Below are positions 11,216 to 23,305 of a DNA stretch of 42,645 bases, piece by piece; position 1 is the stretch's first letter; each line of letters starts with the position of its first letter. Position numbers and translations under genes: made by a program. Source of the DNA: Fragilaria crotonensis. Lineage: Eukaryota; Bacillariophyta; Fragilariophyceae; Fragilariales; Fragilariaceae. The notes beneath the pieces are model-generated. The model ran no database searches, was not told the origin of the DNA, and saw only the letters and a list, made by a program, of their open reading frames with translations. The DNA lies in NCBI GenBank assembly GCA_022925895.1, contig JAKSYS010000545.1:1-42645 (forward strand). Reading direction: 5' to 3'.

Positions 11216-11760
11216 TTTTTTTCACCATGTAGTCACCATACAGACACAAAGCTGGGGCCGTTGTATGAACCTAGCTTTGAGCTTGAGCGAGGCCAAGGAC
11301 GTGATTTTCATCCTATATGCACTATGCACATACTATCCTATAGGCAATCAAAAAATTGATTGAAATTTGCTCTATGGTAAGTTGGGGTCATTTTCACTAT
11401 GGCGCCATGCGATGGAAACGAAGTCTTTGCATTTGGAAGTCGTTGTTTGGGGTCATTTTCACCATGTAGTCACCGTATACATTCAGAACGAACCTGGGGC
11501 CGTTGTAGCTTTGAGCTTCAGCGAGGCCAAGGACATGATTTTAATTCTCTTTGCAATCACAATCGATAGAAATTCGTTCATTGTTAGTTGGGGTCATTTT
11601 CCTTATGCATGTATGTAGTGCAATGCGATGGAAACGACTTCTTGCAAAGGGAAGTCGCTATGATACATGTAATAAAGTGCATTGTTGTTGGGTCATTTTT
11701 CTCCGTGCACCGTATAGCGCATGCAATGCTATTGGAAAACACTTATCGCGATTAAAATTT
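11216..11760. repeat. Degenerate tandem repeat, period about 235 bp, just 5' of the copia element
   Basis: CACCATGTAGTCACC at about 11223 recurs at about 11459, GCGAGGCCAAGGAC at 11288 recurs at 11521, and GTTGGGGTCATTTTC occurs at 11379 and 11587. A third partial unit starts near 11690. No ORF of interest is present. Related text occurs once at 4090-4190. Confidence 0.7.
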
Positions 11761-11831
11761 GATTCTTCATTTGCGGTGGGGTGTGCGTGGGTGTCGGGTG
11801 TCGGGTTCATTTTTTCGGATCGGATTGACTG

Positions 11832-12055
11832 CGAACGAATGCTACAGTGCAGTACTGCAGGCCTGCGTACTGTACTACTGTCGGCGTTCCATGTGACCGG
11901 TATAATGTAACATGTGTATCTATGAAATATAGCGATCAGGGGATAGCTGCGCCAAGTGCAACTATCTCACTCTTTTGTTGCTTTTAACTATTGTCTAGTC
12001 TATCTAGTAAGTATGACCTACTCGATCCATGAGATCGTACGGTTATCTTTGTTCG
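11832..12055 (+). repeat. 5' LTR of copia element
   Basis: Matches 18000-18216. It starts CGAACGAATGCTA and ends TTATCTTTGTTCG, so the termini are CGAAC...GTTCG rather than TG...CA. It contains adjacent palindromes GCAGTACTGC and GCAGGCCTGC. Confidence 0.9.
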
Positions 12056-12068
12056 GTTTATCAGACCC
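12055..12068 (+). promoter_or_regulatory. Probable primer binding site
   Basis: GGTTTATCAGACCC directly follows the LTR and resembles the initiator-tRNA-Met complement (TGGTATCAGAGC) used by copia elements. Confidence 0.55.
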
Positions 12069-12310
12069 AATCTCTGTGTACCAAGCAAAACGACGAAAGA
12101 GTCAAATGGAACACTTTGTCATCAATATGGTGTCGGTGCGAACAAAACACCGATGCAAAGTTCAAGCCGTACTTTGACGCTTGTCAAGTTCGTGCAGATA
12201 CAATGACTGGGAGGACCGATCATCCAACCGCATGAAACGTGTGATTCGCCACGTCTATCAACCATTTAAGGTTGTCACTAACACATCTGTTTATAACAGA
12301 CAAAAGACAA

Positions 12311-13814
12311 ATGGAAGCTATCGCTGAAATCCAAGAAGTGGTCGAAGAACCACCGGTCATGGACACTGTCCTCATGTGGATAGGGTTTGAACTAGAAGCC
12401 ACCAGGAACCGAATTCGCGAAGAAGGGTTCAGATCTTTGATGACCTCGCAACGATGAAGGAAAAGGAAATACGGGACCTAGCGGAGTCCTACGGGCGTCG
12501 CACCGTCGCAGACGGCAGGTACATATTTGGACTTCGTCGCACCCGTTACCTCATTGGGTTGATCCACTGGGTCCAAGACTTTGCCAGGGTCGGTCAAGTG
12601 CCTAGCCTTGCAGGGATCGACAACATGGCGTCATTCCGTGAAGCGCTGGATACAGCGTTTTATAGGGCCGACGTCAGGAAGGTGGAAAAGGACCAAGCCG
12701 ACACAGTCAGTAAGGCGGCAGATCCAGGAAAGTTCAAGGATGAAAAGAAGTGGCCTGAATGGGAGCCAGCCTTCGTAAACTACATTTCCACGATTCCGGG
12801 TGTCAGCGGGGTACCATTGTCTTATGTCGTCCGCGACAAGGAAACCCCAGATGGTACAGTCGAATACAGCAGCTTCAACGAACAGGCGATTGCATGTGCC
12901 CCATTGGCAGGACCAACCTATCAGGCAGACGCTCGTAAGGTCCATCAGTTGATAAAGAGCTTCTTGCAGACTGAGACAGCTGAACAATGGATCAAGCCTA
13001 TCGCTCGCCATCAGAGTGGCAGGGAAGACATGCAAGCACTCAGAAACCATTATAGTGGCAAGGGTAACACAAGTCGCCGTATCGCCGTTGCCGAACGACT
13101 CCGCGACTCACTTCATTACAAGAACGAAAAGTCCCTTCAGTTTTCAACCTTTCTTGACAAGTTGCAAAAGATGTTTAACATCTTTGAGGAGGAGAAAGAG
13201 GAAATCTCCGAGCAAGCAAAGTCAGAATGCTGTTGAAGAAGGTGGAGCATCCTCAACTGCAAGATGCGGTCGGCGCACTGCGCGTTTGCGCACAAATGGA
13301 CGGCATTACCTTCACAGAGTGCGCCAACCACCTCTCGGCAATCGTATCGGAATTGCCGGACCATCAGATTTCTCGAAAGGTCTCAGCAACCGACTCTAAG
13401 TCTCGCGGTGTGGGTGCCAAGCACATTCGCGGCGGGGGACGATCCGCAAGTAACCCAGGGTCCAAACGTAAGGGTATCAACATGCCCGACGGCACCATAT
13501 GGACCGGACACTACTCAGACTGGGATAAGATGTCCGACGCAGATAAACAAACCGTCATGGACACACGCAAGAAAAATCGGGCGAAGGGAACAATGCCAAA
13601 CAAGAAGAAAGGCAGCGACCTCAAGTCGCAGATTGCCGACCTTAAGCGCTCTATTGCTGCCATTCAGAGCAAGACGTCCGACGATGACGGAGAAAAGTCT
13701 GATGAATCCGATGTTCCAGACAACGCTGGCGATGCCTTTGGTGGCCGCCAGAAGAAACGACAGAAAAGGAATGACGCTCGCCGTCCGTTTCCACAGTTAA
13801 ATCATCAAGGATAG
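12311..13814 (+). CDS. gag: Copia gag polyprotein (frameshifted)
   Basis: Capsid-type protein that packages the element RNA. The ATG at 12311 (MEAIAEIQEVVEEPPVMDTV) opens a frame that shifts near 12445 into LATMKEKEIRDLAESYGRR, runs to about 13230, and shifts again into RMLLKKVEHPQLQDAVGALR. The middle part is helical, with an acidic EEEKEEISEQAK segment. The C-terminal part has a Gly/Arg/Lys-rich stretch (KHIRGGGRSASNPGSKRKG), then HYSDWDKMSDADKQTVMDTR and a long charged tail. I see no CCHC zinc knuckle; the basic stretches may bind RNA instead. Both shifts join smoothly, so one ORF of about 500 codons is likely. Confidence 0.8.
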
Positions 13815-13865
13815 TGTCGAATGTTATAAAACAGTCGAGGATTTCCTTTCGATAATACTCATACT

Positions 13866-16800
13866 GTGGTTGCGGCGAACATCACTTATAATCGACGCAC
13901 CTCCTACATCAACAAGACAATGACGCGCAAGCATAATGATGGATCCATGGCTACCTACGGTCGCATGGAACTTGATAGTCATGCAGATACCATTGTCTTG
14001 GGGCGGAATGCCATTATACTTCAGTATACCAGCCGAGAGTGTGACGTCGCGCCGTACTCTGACACATACAAGCCGATCCGCAACGTTCCCATTGTGACGG
14101 GCGGGTGCTACGGCCATCACCAGCGCCACAACAGGTGCAACGTTCATTCTCGTTTTTCATGAAGCGATCTGGATGGGTTCACACCTGCAACACTCGCTTC
14201 TGAACCCGAATCAGATGCGTCATCACGGTATTACCGTGCAGGACAACCCGTATGCCAACGAGCCTCTACGTATTCAAGCGACTGACGATGACTTCGCTAT
14301 ACCGCTTCGAACGGATGGTACCATCATCTTCTTCAACTCGCGCACACCGACAGCTCATGAACTCGCCTCATGCACTCATATTGTCATGTCGTCCGCTTCC
14401 CCATGGAATCCTCGTGAAGTGCAATTCCCTGCGCATCACGATGAGGAGGGAGACACGACGACACATGAAATAGCGCAAGTAAGCACATCTGACAACACGT
14501 TCGATCTTTCGACGTTGGACTTCGAGCATACCTCTATCTCGCAAGCACTCGCGGACCGACTTGTATCCCATGTGAGAGTAAATACTGTGCAAGCAGATAA
14601 CATCGCTGCACAGGGCGTGCCGCTACCACGAACGTTCACCTCAAAAGAACGTCATGTCGGGGTGTCCGCTCAGGAGCTCAGTGAGAGGTGGTTCATTGGA
14701 CTTGCCCAGGCGCATGACACAATAAAAGTCACGACACAAAATTGCAAACGATCCGCCTTGCTCCCATTAAGTTGCTTGTCGGTACCGTGCTGACCGTGTA
14801 TTTGAGAGGCCGCTACTTCGCGGGGACTTTTACACGGACACTATGGACGGAGAAGCAAATCGTTAGATGGGAACCGCTACGCACAGATCGTTGCTAACAA
14901 AGACTTCTTTGCGGTTGCATACCCAATGGCAAATAAATCAAGTGCTGGGGAGTCGTTGCGCTTTATCCATGAATATGGGAGGCCAGAAAAGCTCACCTTT
15001 GACGGTTCTCAAGAACAGTGCGGTCGCAAGACCCAATTTATGGCGAACGTCCGCAAGTATGCAATTGACTACCACGTCACAGAACCATATCGACCGAACC
15101 ATAATTTCGCGGAGGGTGTGATTTGTGAAATCAGGAAAAAGTGGTTTCGTGTGATGGTGAGAAAGAACCTACCGAAGAAACTATGGGACTTTGGTTTACA
15201 ATGGGTCTGCGACATCCAGAATCGCACGGCCAACAGCGCTAGAGGACTCGATGGACGGTGTCCCCTAGAACGTGTCACGGGCGAGACCGTAGACATTTCC
15301 GAGTACCTTGATTTCGGATTCTATGACTGGGTCTGGTATCGAGAAAATGCTGGACTCGGAGAAACGAAATTGGGCAGATGGCTTGGGGTCTCACATAGGA
15401 TCGGAAAGCTGATGTCGTTATGGGTTCTGCCCCCTACCGGCAACAAGGTACTGTCCCGGACCACTGTACAAAGGGTCACGAACCTGGAACTGCAGATTGA
15501 CGAAAATAAGCACAAGTGTGCAGAGTAAACGACATCATTATCAGGCCGGATTGGTGATCCTGACCATGTCGCACGTGATGAGAATGGGGACTTGATTATC
15601 CCCAACGAATGGGACGACCCGGAGTTTAGGGAACAGTTCGTCGAAGAGTTCGGTCGGCCGATCAAGGCAGACACTGAGTTTACGCCGGACGCGTATGATG
15701 ATACCTACCTCAACATGGAATTGGCTCTTCCTCGTCAGGGAGCAGAAGTTCAGTTTGGGAGAGTCGTCAAGAGACTTCGGGACAAAGATGGCATACCTAT
15801 CGGTACGGCACATGACAACCCGATCCTGGACACAAGGATGTATGAAGTTGAATTCCAAGACGGGCACAGGATGTCACTAGCTGCCAATGCCATTGCCAAG
15901 AACCTATTCGCCCAGGTAGACGACGAGGGTAATCGACGTCCTATACGAAGAAATCGTAGACCACAGGACGAACGGCAAACAGGTGTTACAACAAGACGCA
16001 TTCATAACCAACCGGTCAGGCACGCGACGGCGACGTGAAACGACAGTCGGATGGGAAGTCTTGGTCCGATGGAAAGACGGAAGCACAACGTGGGTCGCCA
16101 TGAAAGATGTAAAAGAATCCTTTCCCGTGCAATTAGCAGAATATGCCGTTCAGACGCGCATTGCTGAGGAACCTGCCTTTGCGTGGTGGGTGCCGTACAC
16201 CCTGCGAAAGCGCAATCGTATTATAGCGAAGGTGAAATCCAAATACTGGATACGAACCCACAAGTTTGGGATAAAAATCCCCAAGAATGTCGCTGAAGCT
16301 CGCGCGTTCGATGCCGAGAATGGCAACACCTCCTGGTGGGACGCGATTCTCAAGGAGATGAAAAATGTACGTCCTGCCTTCGAAGTCTGGGAAAAGAGTG
16401 CCAACGAGATCCCACCAGGCTATCAGCAGATAAAATGTCACCTGATATTCGACGTCAAGATGGGCGAAAACTTCCGACGCAAGGCGCGATTCGTGGCAGG
16501 GGGGGCACACAACGGAGGTACCAGATTCATTGATAACATATTCCTCCGTTGTCTCTAGAGATTCCGTACGCCTGGCATTGACCATCGCAGCATTGAACGG
16601 AATTAAAGTGATGGCATGTGATATTCAGAACGCCTACTTGACGGCCGACTGCCGCGAAAAGATCTGGACCAGGGCTGGCCCCGAGTTTGGGTCGGAAGCA
16701 GGGACCATATTCATCGTAAAGAAGGCCCTTTATGGACTCAAATCTGCCGGTGCGGCATTTCGCTCCCTACTGGCAGACACATTAATGGACATTGGATATA

Positions 16801-17960
16801 GGCCAACGAAAGCTGATCCCGATGCATGGTTAAGACCAGCGGTGAAGCCCGACGGTTTCCAATATTACGAGATGACATTGTGCTACGTCGATGACATATT
16901 GTCAATGTCACATGACCCTCAAGCGACTTTGCTTGCGTTGACGTCGGTCTTTAAGTTGAAAGATGATAAAATTGAAGAACCAGACGTATACCTCGGCGCA
17001 CAGCTGGGGAAGATGTATGTTGATGGAACGGAATGTTGGACCATGTCGGCAGAAAAATACGTCGTTGCATCTGTGAAAAATGTCGAGGAGGCTTTAGCCA
17101 AGAAAGGGTTGCGACTTCCGGGCAAATGTTACACACCTCTGGCTTCGGACTACAAGCCCGAACTGGAGACCAGTGCCGAGCTGAAGAGCGACGGAGTACA
17201 ATACTACCAGGAGCTTATAGGTGTGCTTCGTTGGGCTGTCGAACTTGGTCGAGTCGATGTACTACTCGAGGTGGCCCTGATGTCGACGTACATGATGGCA
17301 ATGCCGCGCGACGGCACTTACAACAACTATATCGGATTTTGGGTATCTGAAGCTATACCCTAAGAGGAAGATTGCTTTCGACCCACAACATCCCGCGATT
17401 AACGAAAGAATGTTCCGAAGAGCGATTGGACGGACTTCTACCGCGACGTGAAAGAAGCCGTGCCTGGGGACATGCCTGCACCACGCGGCAACCCAATGTC
17501 GACGCATTGCTTCGTCGATGCGAGCCACGGGAGCGACAGAGCCACGCGACGATCGCAAACCGGTATCCTCATCTTCTGCAATAAAGCGCCCATAATCTGG
17601 TTCAGTAAACGGCAGAATACTGTGGAGACGAGCACGTTCGGGAGCGAATTTCAGGCGATGAAGAATGCTGTGGAATTGATCGAGGCGCTCCGTTATAAAC
17701 TTCGCATGTTCGGGGTACCAATTGATGGACCGACGAATATCTTCTGTGACAATGAGGCGGTATACAAGAATACCTCATTACCGGAGTCTACGCTTAAAAA
17801 GAAACATCACGCTATCGCATATCACCGGTGCCGTGAGGCAGTAGCAGCAGAGACGGTGCGGGTCGCGAAGGAAGGTACGAAGACAAACCTCAGTGATTTG
17901 TTTACGAAATTGTTGCCACAACCTCGACGCGAAGAATTGTTAGACAAGTTTACATATTAA
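13866..17960 (+). CDS. pol: Copia pol polyprotein: protease, integrase, chromodomain-like segment, RT, RNase H (frameshifted)
   Basis: Protease: ELDSHADT at about 13967-13993, the catalytic Asp motif of diatom copia elements. Integrase: pre-integrase text with RHVGVSAQELSERWFIGL (about 14650), then TDTMDG (about 14837), LTFDGS (about 14995) and YRPNHNFAEGVICEIRKKW (about 15090-15150), which supply the DDE residues. A Trp-rich segment WEVLVRWKDGSTTWV (about 16050-16095) sits between integrase and RT and looks like a chromodomain strand pair. RT: KARFVAGG, DIQNAYL (about 16620) and YVDD at 16884-16895. RNase H: CFVDASHGSDRATRRSQTG (about 17508) and CDNEA (about 17746). Frame breaks occur near 14165, 14790-14870, 15530, 16000, 16505 and 17360; each joins two correct parts of the protein. 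Confidence 0.93.
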
Positions 17961-17988
17961 CGGTCAGTAATGTGCCATGACACATTCA

Positions 17989-17999
17989 TTCGAGGGGAC
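17989..17999 (+). promoter_or_regulatory. Polypurine tract of copia element
   Basis: A purine-rich run (CGAGGGGAC) abuts the start of the 3' LTR, the usual plus-strand primer position. Confidence 0.6.
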
Positions 18000-18216
18000 C
18001 GAACGAATGCTATACAGTGCAGTACTGCAGGCCTGCGTACTGTACTACTGTCGGTGTTCCATGTGACCGGTATAATGTAACATGTGTATCTATGAAATAT
18101 AGCGATCAGGGATAGCTGCGCCAAGTGCAACTATCTCACTCTTTTGTTGCTTTTAAATCTACCAGTAGTAAGTATGACCTACTCGATCCATGAGATCGTA
18201 CGGTTATCTTTGTTCG
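18000..18216 (+). repeat. 3' LTR of copia element
   Basis: Matches the 5' LTR across its length except for a two-base insertion near its start, a C/T change in TCGGYGTTCC, one fewer G in a G-run, and a different stretch after CTTTTGTTGCTTTTAA. Confidence 0.9.
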
Positions 18217-18220
18217 ACTG

Positions 18221-19702
18221 GTTGTACTATGGTACTACATGCACCTGGTACTGTATCACCTAGGCCGGAGGCCGGACGGACGGGCCTTCCAGCTGTGTGC
18301 CCCACCTGACGGACGGAAGACATGCTGTGTGCCCCATGGCCCATGGCCCATGGCCCTTCATTTCAGTTTCGACGATCCAGTGCTACGCGGAGTCTTGGAG
18401 TTCATTGTTTCTCACATCGCCGAAGACAGGTTGGCCAAAGATAACCGATATATCCTGTGCATTATTCCTTTCTGATGTACCAGGCACTGCTGCGCATCAG
18501 ATATTCTTAATCGTTGCCATGGTGCACGACATAAGAGCAGTACTTGTTCCACTTCCTTGACTTTTCGTCAGAGCGGTCTGGTGCATGTCACAGATGTGAT
18601 ACAGATCCCGTGTGCTATAAAGTGAATCTATTCTCGACAGTTCCAGTAAGTTTCATGCTTTGATCTCTCGTTCCTGTCGCACCCGCGAGCTATGCACGCA
18701 TGCAAGCAAGCACACTCGCAACCCATCACCCAAAGTCTACCACATCACACACTTAGTACTGTCATTCCAAGGAGGATTGTTTCGTCGGGCGGACTGATAT
18801 CCATGAGTGATTCGACGGTTTAAAGTGTACAAAATTAACAAACTGAGGAATGACAGTCGGTGTTGTTGTTGATGGCAGTGTGTGAAATACGATTCGTCAC
18901 AGGGATCCAACCATGCGATGGGGAATGTATATCCAAGTGACGATTAACCGATTATCTACATTCTCTGAAATACCGTGTGGACAAACATCCTCACTATTCG
19001 GATGGATTATACATTGCATGTATTACATGTAACCAAGTGAGCGAAAAGAACGCGAGCTGCTGTTGCTGTCGTTTTCGCTGCCCCTTTCGTTGCTTGTACC
19101 TGTCCGCACAACTCACGTGTGGAGACAATTATTTGTGATTTTCGCTCACACACTTTCCTCATTGTTGTTGTTGTTCGACATGTTCTCCCAAAATCTCCTT
19201 GCTGTGACAGCAACCGGATGAAGCATGTTGATTTTCATGGTCACAGGATGGTCACGAACTTGCTTGACGGACGGACGACTTTGAAAGTCTCACGTTCCGT
19301 GTTCGCACTTCGTCACAGAGAATTGCCGTTTGGAACGAAGGCAGCCTTACTACCTTTCTCATCAAGTTGGAGATCGTTCTCTTACATCATGCAGATGGTA
19401 GAATCCAGCCCATGGTTGGTGATGTATTTGATGCTTGCCACGAACTGCATGTTTTCTGAGGTAGCCTTGTTCTGATGAGATTCGTCGTAGGATGTACGAA
19501 GGAGTTGTTACCAGGTTCCGTAAACTATTCATGCTAATAGTACATGTAGTTCGCAGCAATCTTTATATTTTATTTGAAGTTTGTAATAACCACAGCACTG
19601 CATTCCATTTGTAAAATAAGGCGAGTCATTTCCCCTCCAGATTGTGGATTTCAACGATAGCACACTGCACTTCCTCAATGAATGTCCAAAGTCGGCGCCC
19701 AA
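18221..19702. other. Spacer between copia element and EFL1
   Basis: No gene is supported on either strand; the open frames are short and compositionally poor. It holds a small CCCATGG triplet repeat at 18333-18354 and a GC-rich patch near 18255-18290. Confidence 0.5.
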
Positions 19703-22700
19703 TCATCGCTTCATAGTTCTCTGTTTCTCTGCTGCGATGACTGTCTTGGCTGAATCCACCAACAATCCCTTTCGTTCTCGGACCAACCGAATGTACTTGA
19801 GTGCTGTATTGTCAACTCCGGTCGACGAATCTCCTGCGCCCTCAATTTCTCCAAAATCTTCGCGTTCTTCCAAAGATGTTGGAATCCAAAACGGATCCTC
19901 TTCTAGTCGTTGCCAACCCCAAAATGTGAGTTCTGGTACCGTCACTTCACCACTAGTCTTCCGAAGGAGTTCAGGGGCCAAGCCATACGATTCGGTTTGA
20001 GGCAATGTGGCGGTAATGAGCAACAAGTCGGTGCCGTCTACCATACTATCTTCCAAAACCTTCCCGCGGCGTTTGGAGAGAACTGCATAAAGACTTCCCA
20101 ATCCAGTTAACGAAGAATGGAGAGTCAACTTCAAATGCCTCTCCATGAGACGAGCTGGTCGGGATAAAAGGGCACACCGAATGCCTTGCTTCAACGCCCC
20201 GATGACCATCCCGCCTGAAAGCGACTTGGAAGGCATTCCATTGGACGGCAATGCCACTTCGACGCTCTCCAGGACGACGAGTACGCGATGAACTGGTTCT
20301 TCGCAGACAGGGCCGGCACGGAGTCCTAGTTGGAATCCAGCGACTAGTGAACCTGACATTTGCGTCCGCCACGTCCAGGGCGGCAAGGTCGACAGAGCTG
20401 CTCTGCTCGTTAGTGGTAGCAGAGAGAGCGCTCCTGCACATTCACGCATGCGCACTAACAATTGTTCATATTCCTCAACGCCGGGCGCTTTGCCTTGCGG
20501 TTCACCGTCGTCAATGTCGGCATGCTCGTCTTTTCCGTGGTCCTTGGGTAGACTTCGTCGCCAACAACCCCTTGACGCAAACTCCACTCAGATTGCCTTA
20601 CTTTCTATCAACGCGTTTCCATTGGCATCAATAGAATGAAGAGTCAATAATAGCGTAGCCAGATCGCATCCGCATCATCACCATTGTCACAACCAGAGCT
20701 TTGCCCAATTTCAATACTTCCTTGTGATTATCTGCTATCAAGGATCGCGCCTTGAAGCATTGATACACCGCATCTGCCAATGGCACCACACGGATCCCAA
20801 TTGCCGCTGTTTTCCCTGACAATAGCGCTCGCATCCTGCCTCGTCGGGCATGATCAATTCCTTCTTCTTCATTATACGGTGGTATTGTAGTGTGGCGCAA
20901 CGCCGAAGGCAGTACTGCGGCGTCAGACGTCGACAGACCGAAAAACATTTGGCTGCTGATTTTGCTATTATAATCCAACTCATCGTCATCCAACCACACT
21001 GTCGTCTCGCCGAATTCAACAATGGGCTCTGATTTGCGCAATTTGATTTCTCGTCCACAGTATACCGTTTCCAAATCCAGTAGGCTCTGTTCAAGATGAA
21101 TCTCTCCCAGACACGCCAAAATGCGTTCTCCCTTGGCGGTCGCCGTTACTTCGACCGCGGCATCCGCCAAGGAAAGTTTGACAAGTCCTCGTTCCAATGC
21201 CTCTGCATCATCGGCATTCTCCGGTTCGACATTGACCTTGACGAGAGGACGAATACCGCGATCAAAACCCATAAGTGGCATGGCTTCACAAGACGATGAT
21301 AATGTCACTGTCTTGAGCTGCAAATCTTCAAGACCGTATATTGCACACAGGTGACCCGCCGGAACTTCATCGACGGGCAACAATGATGATCCCATGAGGA
21401 GAAAGAGGCGTACCTCACGTTGCGGTGGTACTCCAGAGGATTTGTTGTGTTTCGGACCCATGCAATAATAGGTTGCATTAGTTTTCATGACGCCGCTCAG
21501 CACGCGTGTCACGCCTACCAAGAGGGTGTCGCTGGTGGTGTCGTCCGAAACACTCCGACTCGTTGCCATGAGGTTAGCCTTGGATGTAGATAAGAATTTG
21601 CAAACATGCGCCACGACCGGCCCTCCGGTATCACAATTTGCCACTGCCGCCACCACGTCGGCGGCAGCACCGGCCTGCAACGCTAATGCTCGTGTTCGGA
21701 CCGATCGCGCGGCATCTTTGGCGATGGACCGGTTTCACATACGGCATTCAAAACAGCCTCACTCAGTGGTCGATACCGGCGCAAGACGGCCCGGAGTATG
21801 GTGTCTTCAGTGGCGGATCCAGTTTGATGTAAAATTTCTGCAAGACTTTGATTGGAGGATCCCATTGATAGGAGTTGTTGGACTTGCTCCATACCACTGG
21901 TCGTGGCAGTAATTTTCACAGCCAGGTCAGTTGCACCAACTGTGGTTGTTGCATTGCCGAATAGGTTGGATCCGAGACCGGCAGTCATGGATGCTTGTGA
22001 TACTCCTTGATAGATTTGCCAAAGGGGTCGTAGTGCGAATTCACTAAACATGGGTAGATCGTCGGATTGTTCCGGTTTCCATTTCAATACTTTTCCATTT
22101 TTGAATTTGAAATCTCCAAAAAGGTATTGTCTCAATACCAATGGCTTGATCTCCAATTGCTTCGTCCGAAACAAGTGTCGCGCCAACGATGGCACTGTGA
22201 ATCCCCACCCGTAGAGTGCTGATCCAAACACGACATTGGCTTCGGTAAATGTCCAAATAGATTCATTTCTGTTATTATCCTTCTCTTGATCATCACCATC
22301 ATTGTTATCATTCGCTTCCGCCCGACTCGAGTTGAGCATGGCAGCACTCGCCGCATTCATACTTTCCAACAATTTGCGCAATCGCAAGTAGGCTTCGGCT
22401 TCTGTCAGACACAATTCTGTACAGAGCCGATCAACCTTGATGATGACCAATATGGGTACCAATTGGTGTACAAATGCTTCCCGCAGCACTTGATGTGTCC
22501 TGGCACACAAACCTTCGACGGCATCGACGACAAGAAGAGCGGCGTCGCAACATTGCAGAGCACTACTAACTTCGGAACTAAAATCGGCATGTCCCGGACT
22601 GTCCAATAGATGCAATACAAATTTCTGCGGTTTATTCTCTTGAGCTTGTTGATTGTCATGACTGTTGTTCTTGTCGTTCCGATGCTGCTTCCGCTGATGC

Positions 22701-22969
22701 TGTTGCTGGTGCTTCTGCTTATTTGTCGGCTGGTACAAATGTGACAATCCAATGGCCGATGTTCGCATTGTAATCCCTCGTCGTTGCTCTTCTTGCAAAT
22801 CATCTAGATATCGCAGAGTGCCTGCCAAGCGTTCACTGATGATGCCATTGGATTCAATTAAGGAATCGGCCAAGGTTGTCTTGCCATGATCGACTTGTGC
22901 AATAATTGTCACCAGTCGAGTTAAGGAGGGTTCTGTAAAGATGCTCGTTCGAGACGATGGAGTTGTCAT
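19703..22969 (-). CDS. EFL1: Elongation factor-like GTPase 1 (60S ribosome maturation), frameshifted
   Basis: EFL1/Ria1 is the EF-2-like GTPase that works with SBDS to release eIF6 from late pre-60S particles in the cytoplasm. The start at 22969 (MTTPSSRTSIFTEPSLTRLV) places G1 AQVDHGKTT at residues 24-32, G2 RGITM at 64-68 and G3 DSPGH at 123-127. G4 reads IKVD at 177-180, where NKxD is expected. A Gln/Asn/Lys-rich insert of about 35 residues lies between G2 and G3. The C-terminal half shows LGSLYAVLSKRRGKV, SFGFA-like ESYGLAPELLRKTSG, DPFWIPTS, VRERKGL and the terminal EKQRT that typifies the family. Frames change near 21700 (one base missing after ETGPSPK) and near 20590-20640. Total length is about 1,090 residues, normal for EFL1. 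A low-complexity insert precedes the GFQLG segment. Confidence 0.9.
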
Positions 22970-23193
22970 GATGTGAGCGCAAGGTATGGAGGAAGAATGG
23001 GATTGATTGTGTTGGAATGCACAGAGGATTGGCGTTTCAATTGAACCTGGTGTTGTGTTGTACACTACACACAGACGCATTACGTTGTCGTTCGATTCAA
23101 GAATCCAGGATCCAAGGAACGGAATGGAATCTGTGGCGCACAGGACCACTGGCCACTACGGCACGACGGCACGATTGAGATTATATGTTGTCT

Positions 23194-23305
23194 GGGAGGT
23201 GGGGTAAGCCATTCTTGCGCCTGCGCATCCGTTCGCTGATCGACACTTCTCTCAGACTCTGAATGGATTTCTAGGGTAGCAAGCGATGGCACACGTGGCA
23301 TGACA
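23194..23305 (-). promoter_or_regulatory. Promoter-associated repeat upstream of EFL1
   Basis: Read on the minus strand, this segment starts with a 24-base core (23282-23305, centred on GCCACGTGTGCC). The core is identical to 34954-34977 on the plus strand. It is followed by weaker similarity and then by ACGGATGCGC, AAGAATG and TACCCCAYCTCCC in both copies. It ends 225 bp upstream of the EFL1 start. Confidence 0.65.

Larger units (their letters stand above)
11828..18220 (+). mobile_element. Ty1/copia (CoDi-like) LTR retrotransposon, full length
   Basis: Two LTRs of about 220 bp flank gag and a pol in the copia order protease, integrase, RT, RNase H. The target duplication ACTG (11828-11831 and 18217-18220) can be read as GACTG if the last LTR base is assigned to it, which matches the usual 5 bp. 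Primer site and purine tract are in place. The LTRs differ by a few substitutions, small indels and a rearranged stretch near their 3' ends, which suggests a fairly young insertion. gag and pol carry several frame breaks. At least one, an extra G in a G-run at 16499-16505, is a homopolymer event, so this copy may be intact in reality. Confidence 0.93.

Noticed and set aside
18239-18560. Overlapping plus-strand frames after the copia element
   Set aside because: Driven by a CCCATGG repeat and GC-rich patch; no domain.
20251-20640. Plus-strand frames antisense to EFL1
   Set aside because: The minus strand encodes the conserved EFL1 C-terminal half here.
22970-23149. N-terminal extension of the EFL1 frame by 60 codons
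   Set aside because: The EFL1 homology begins at MTTPSS; the upstream codons lack conservation-like features and the upstream repeat lies just beyond.
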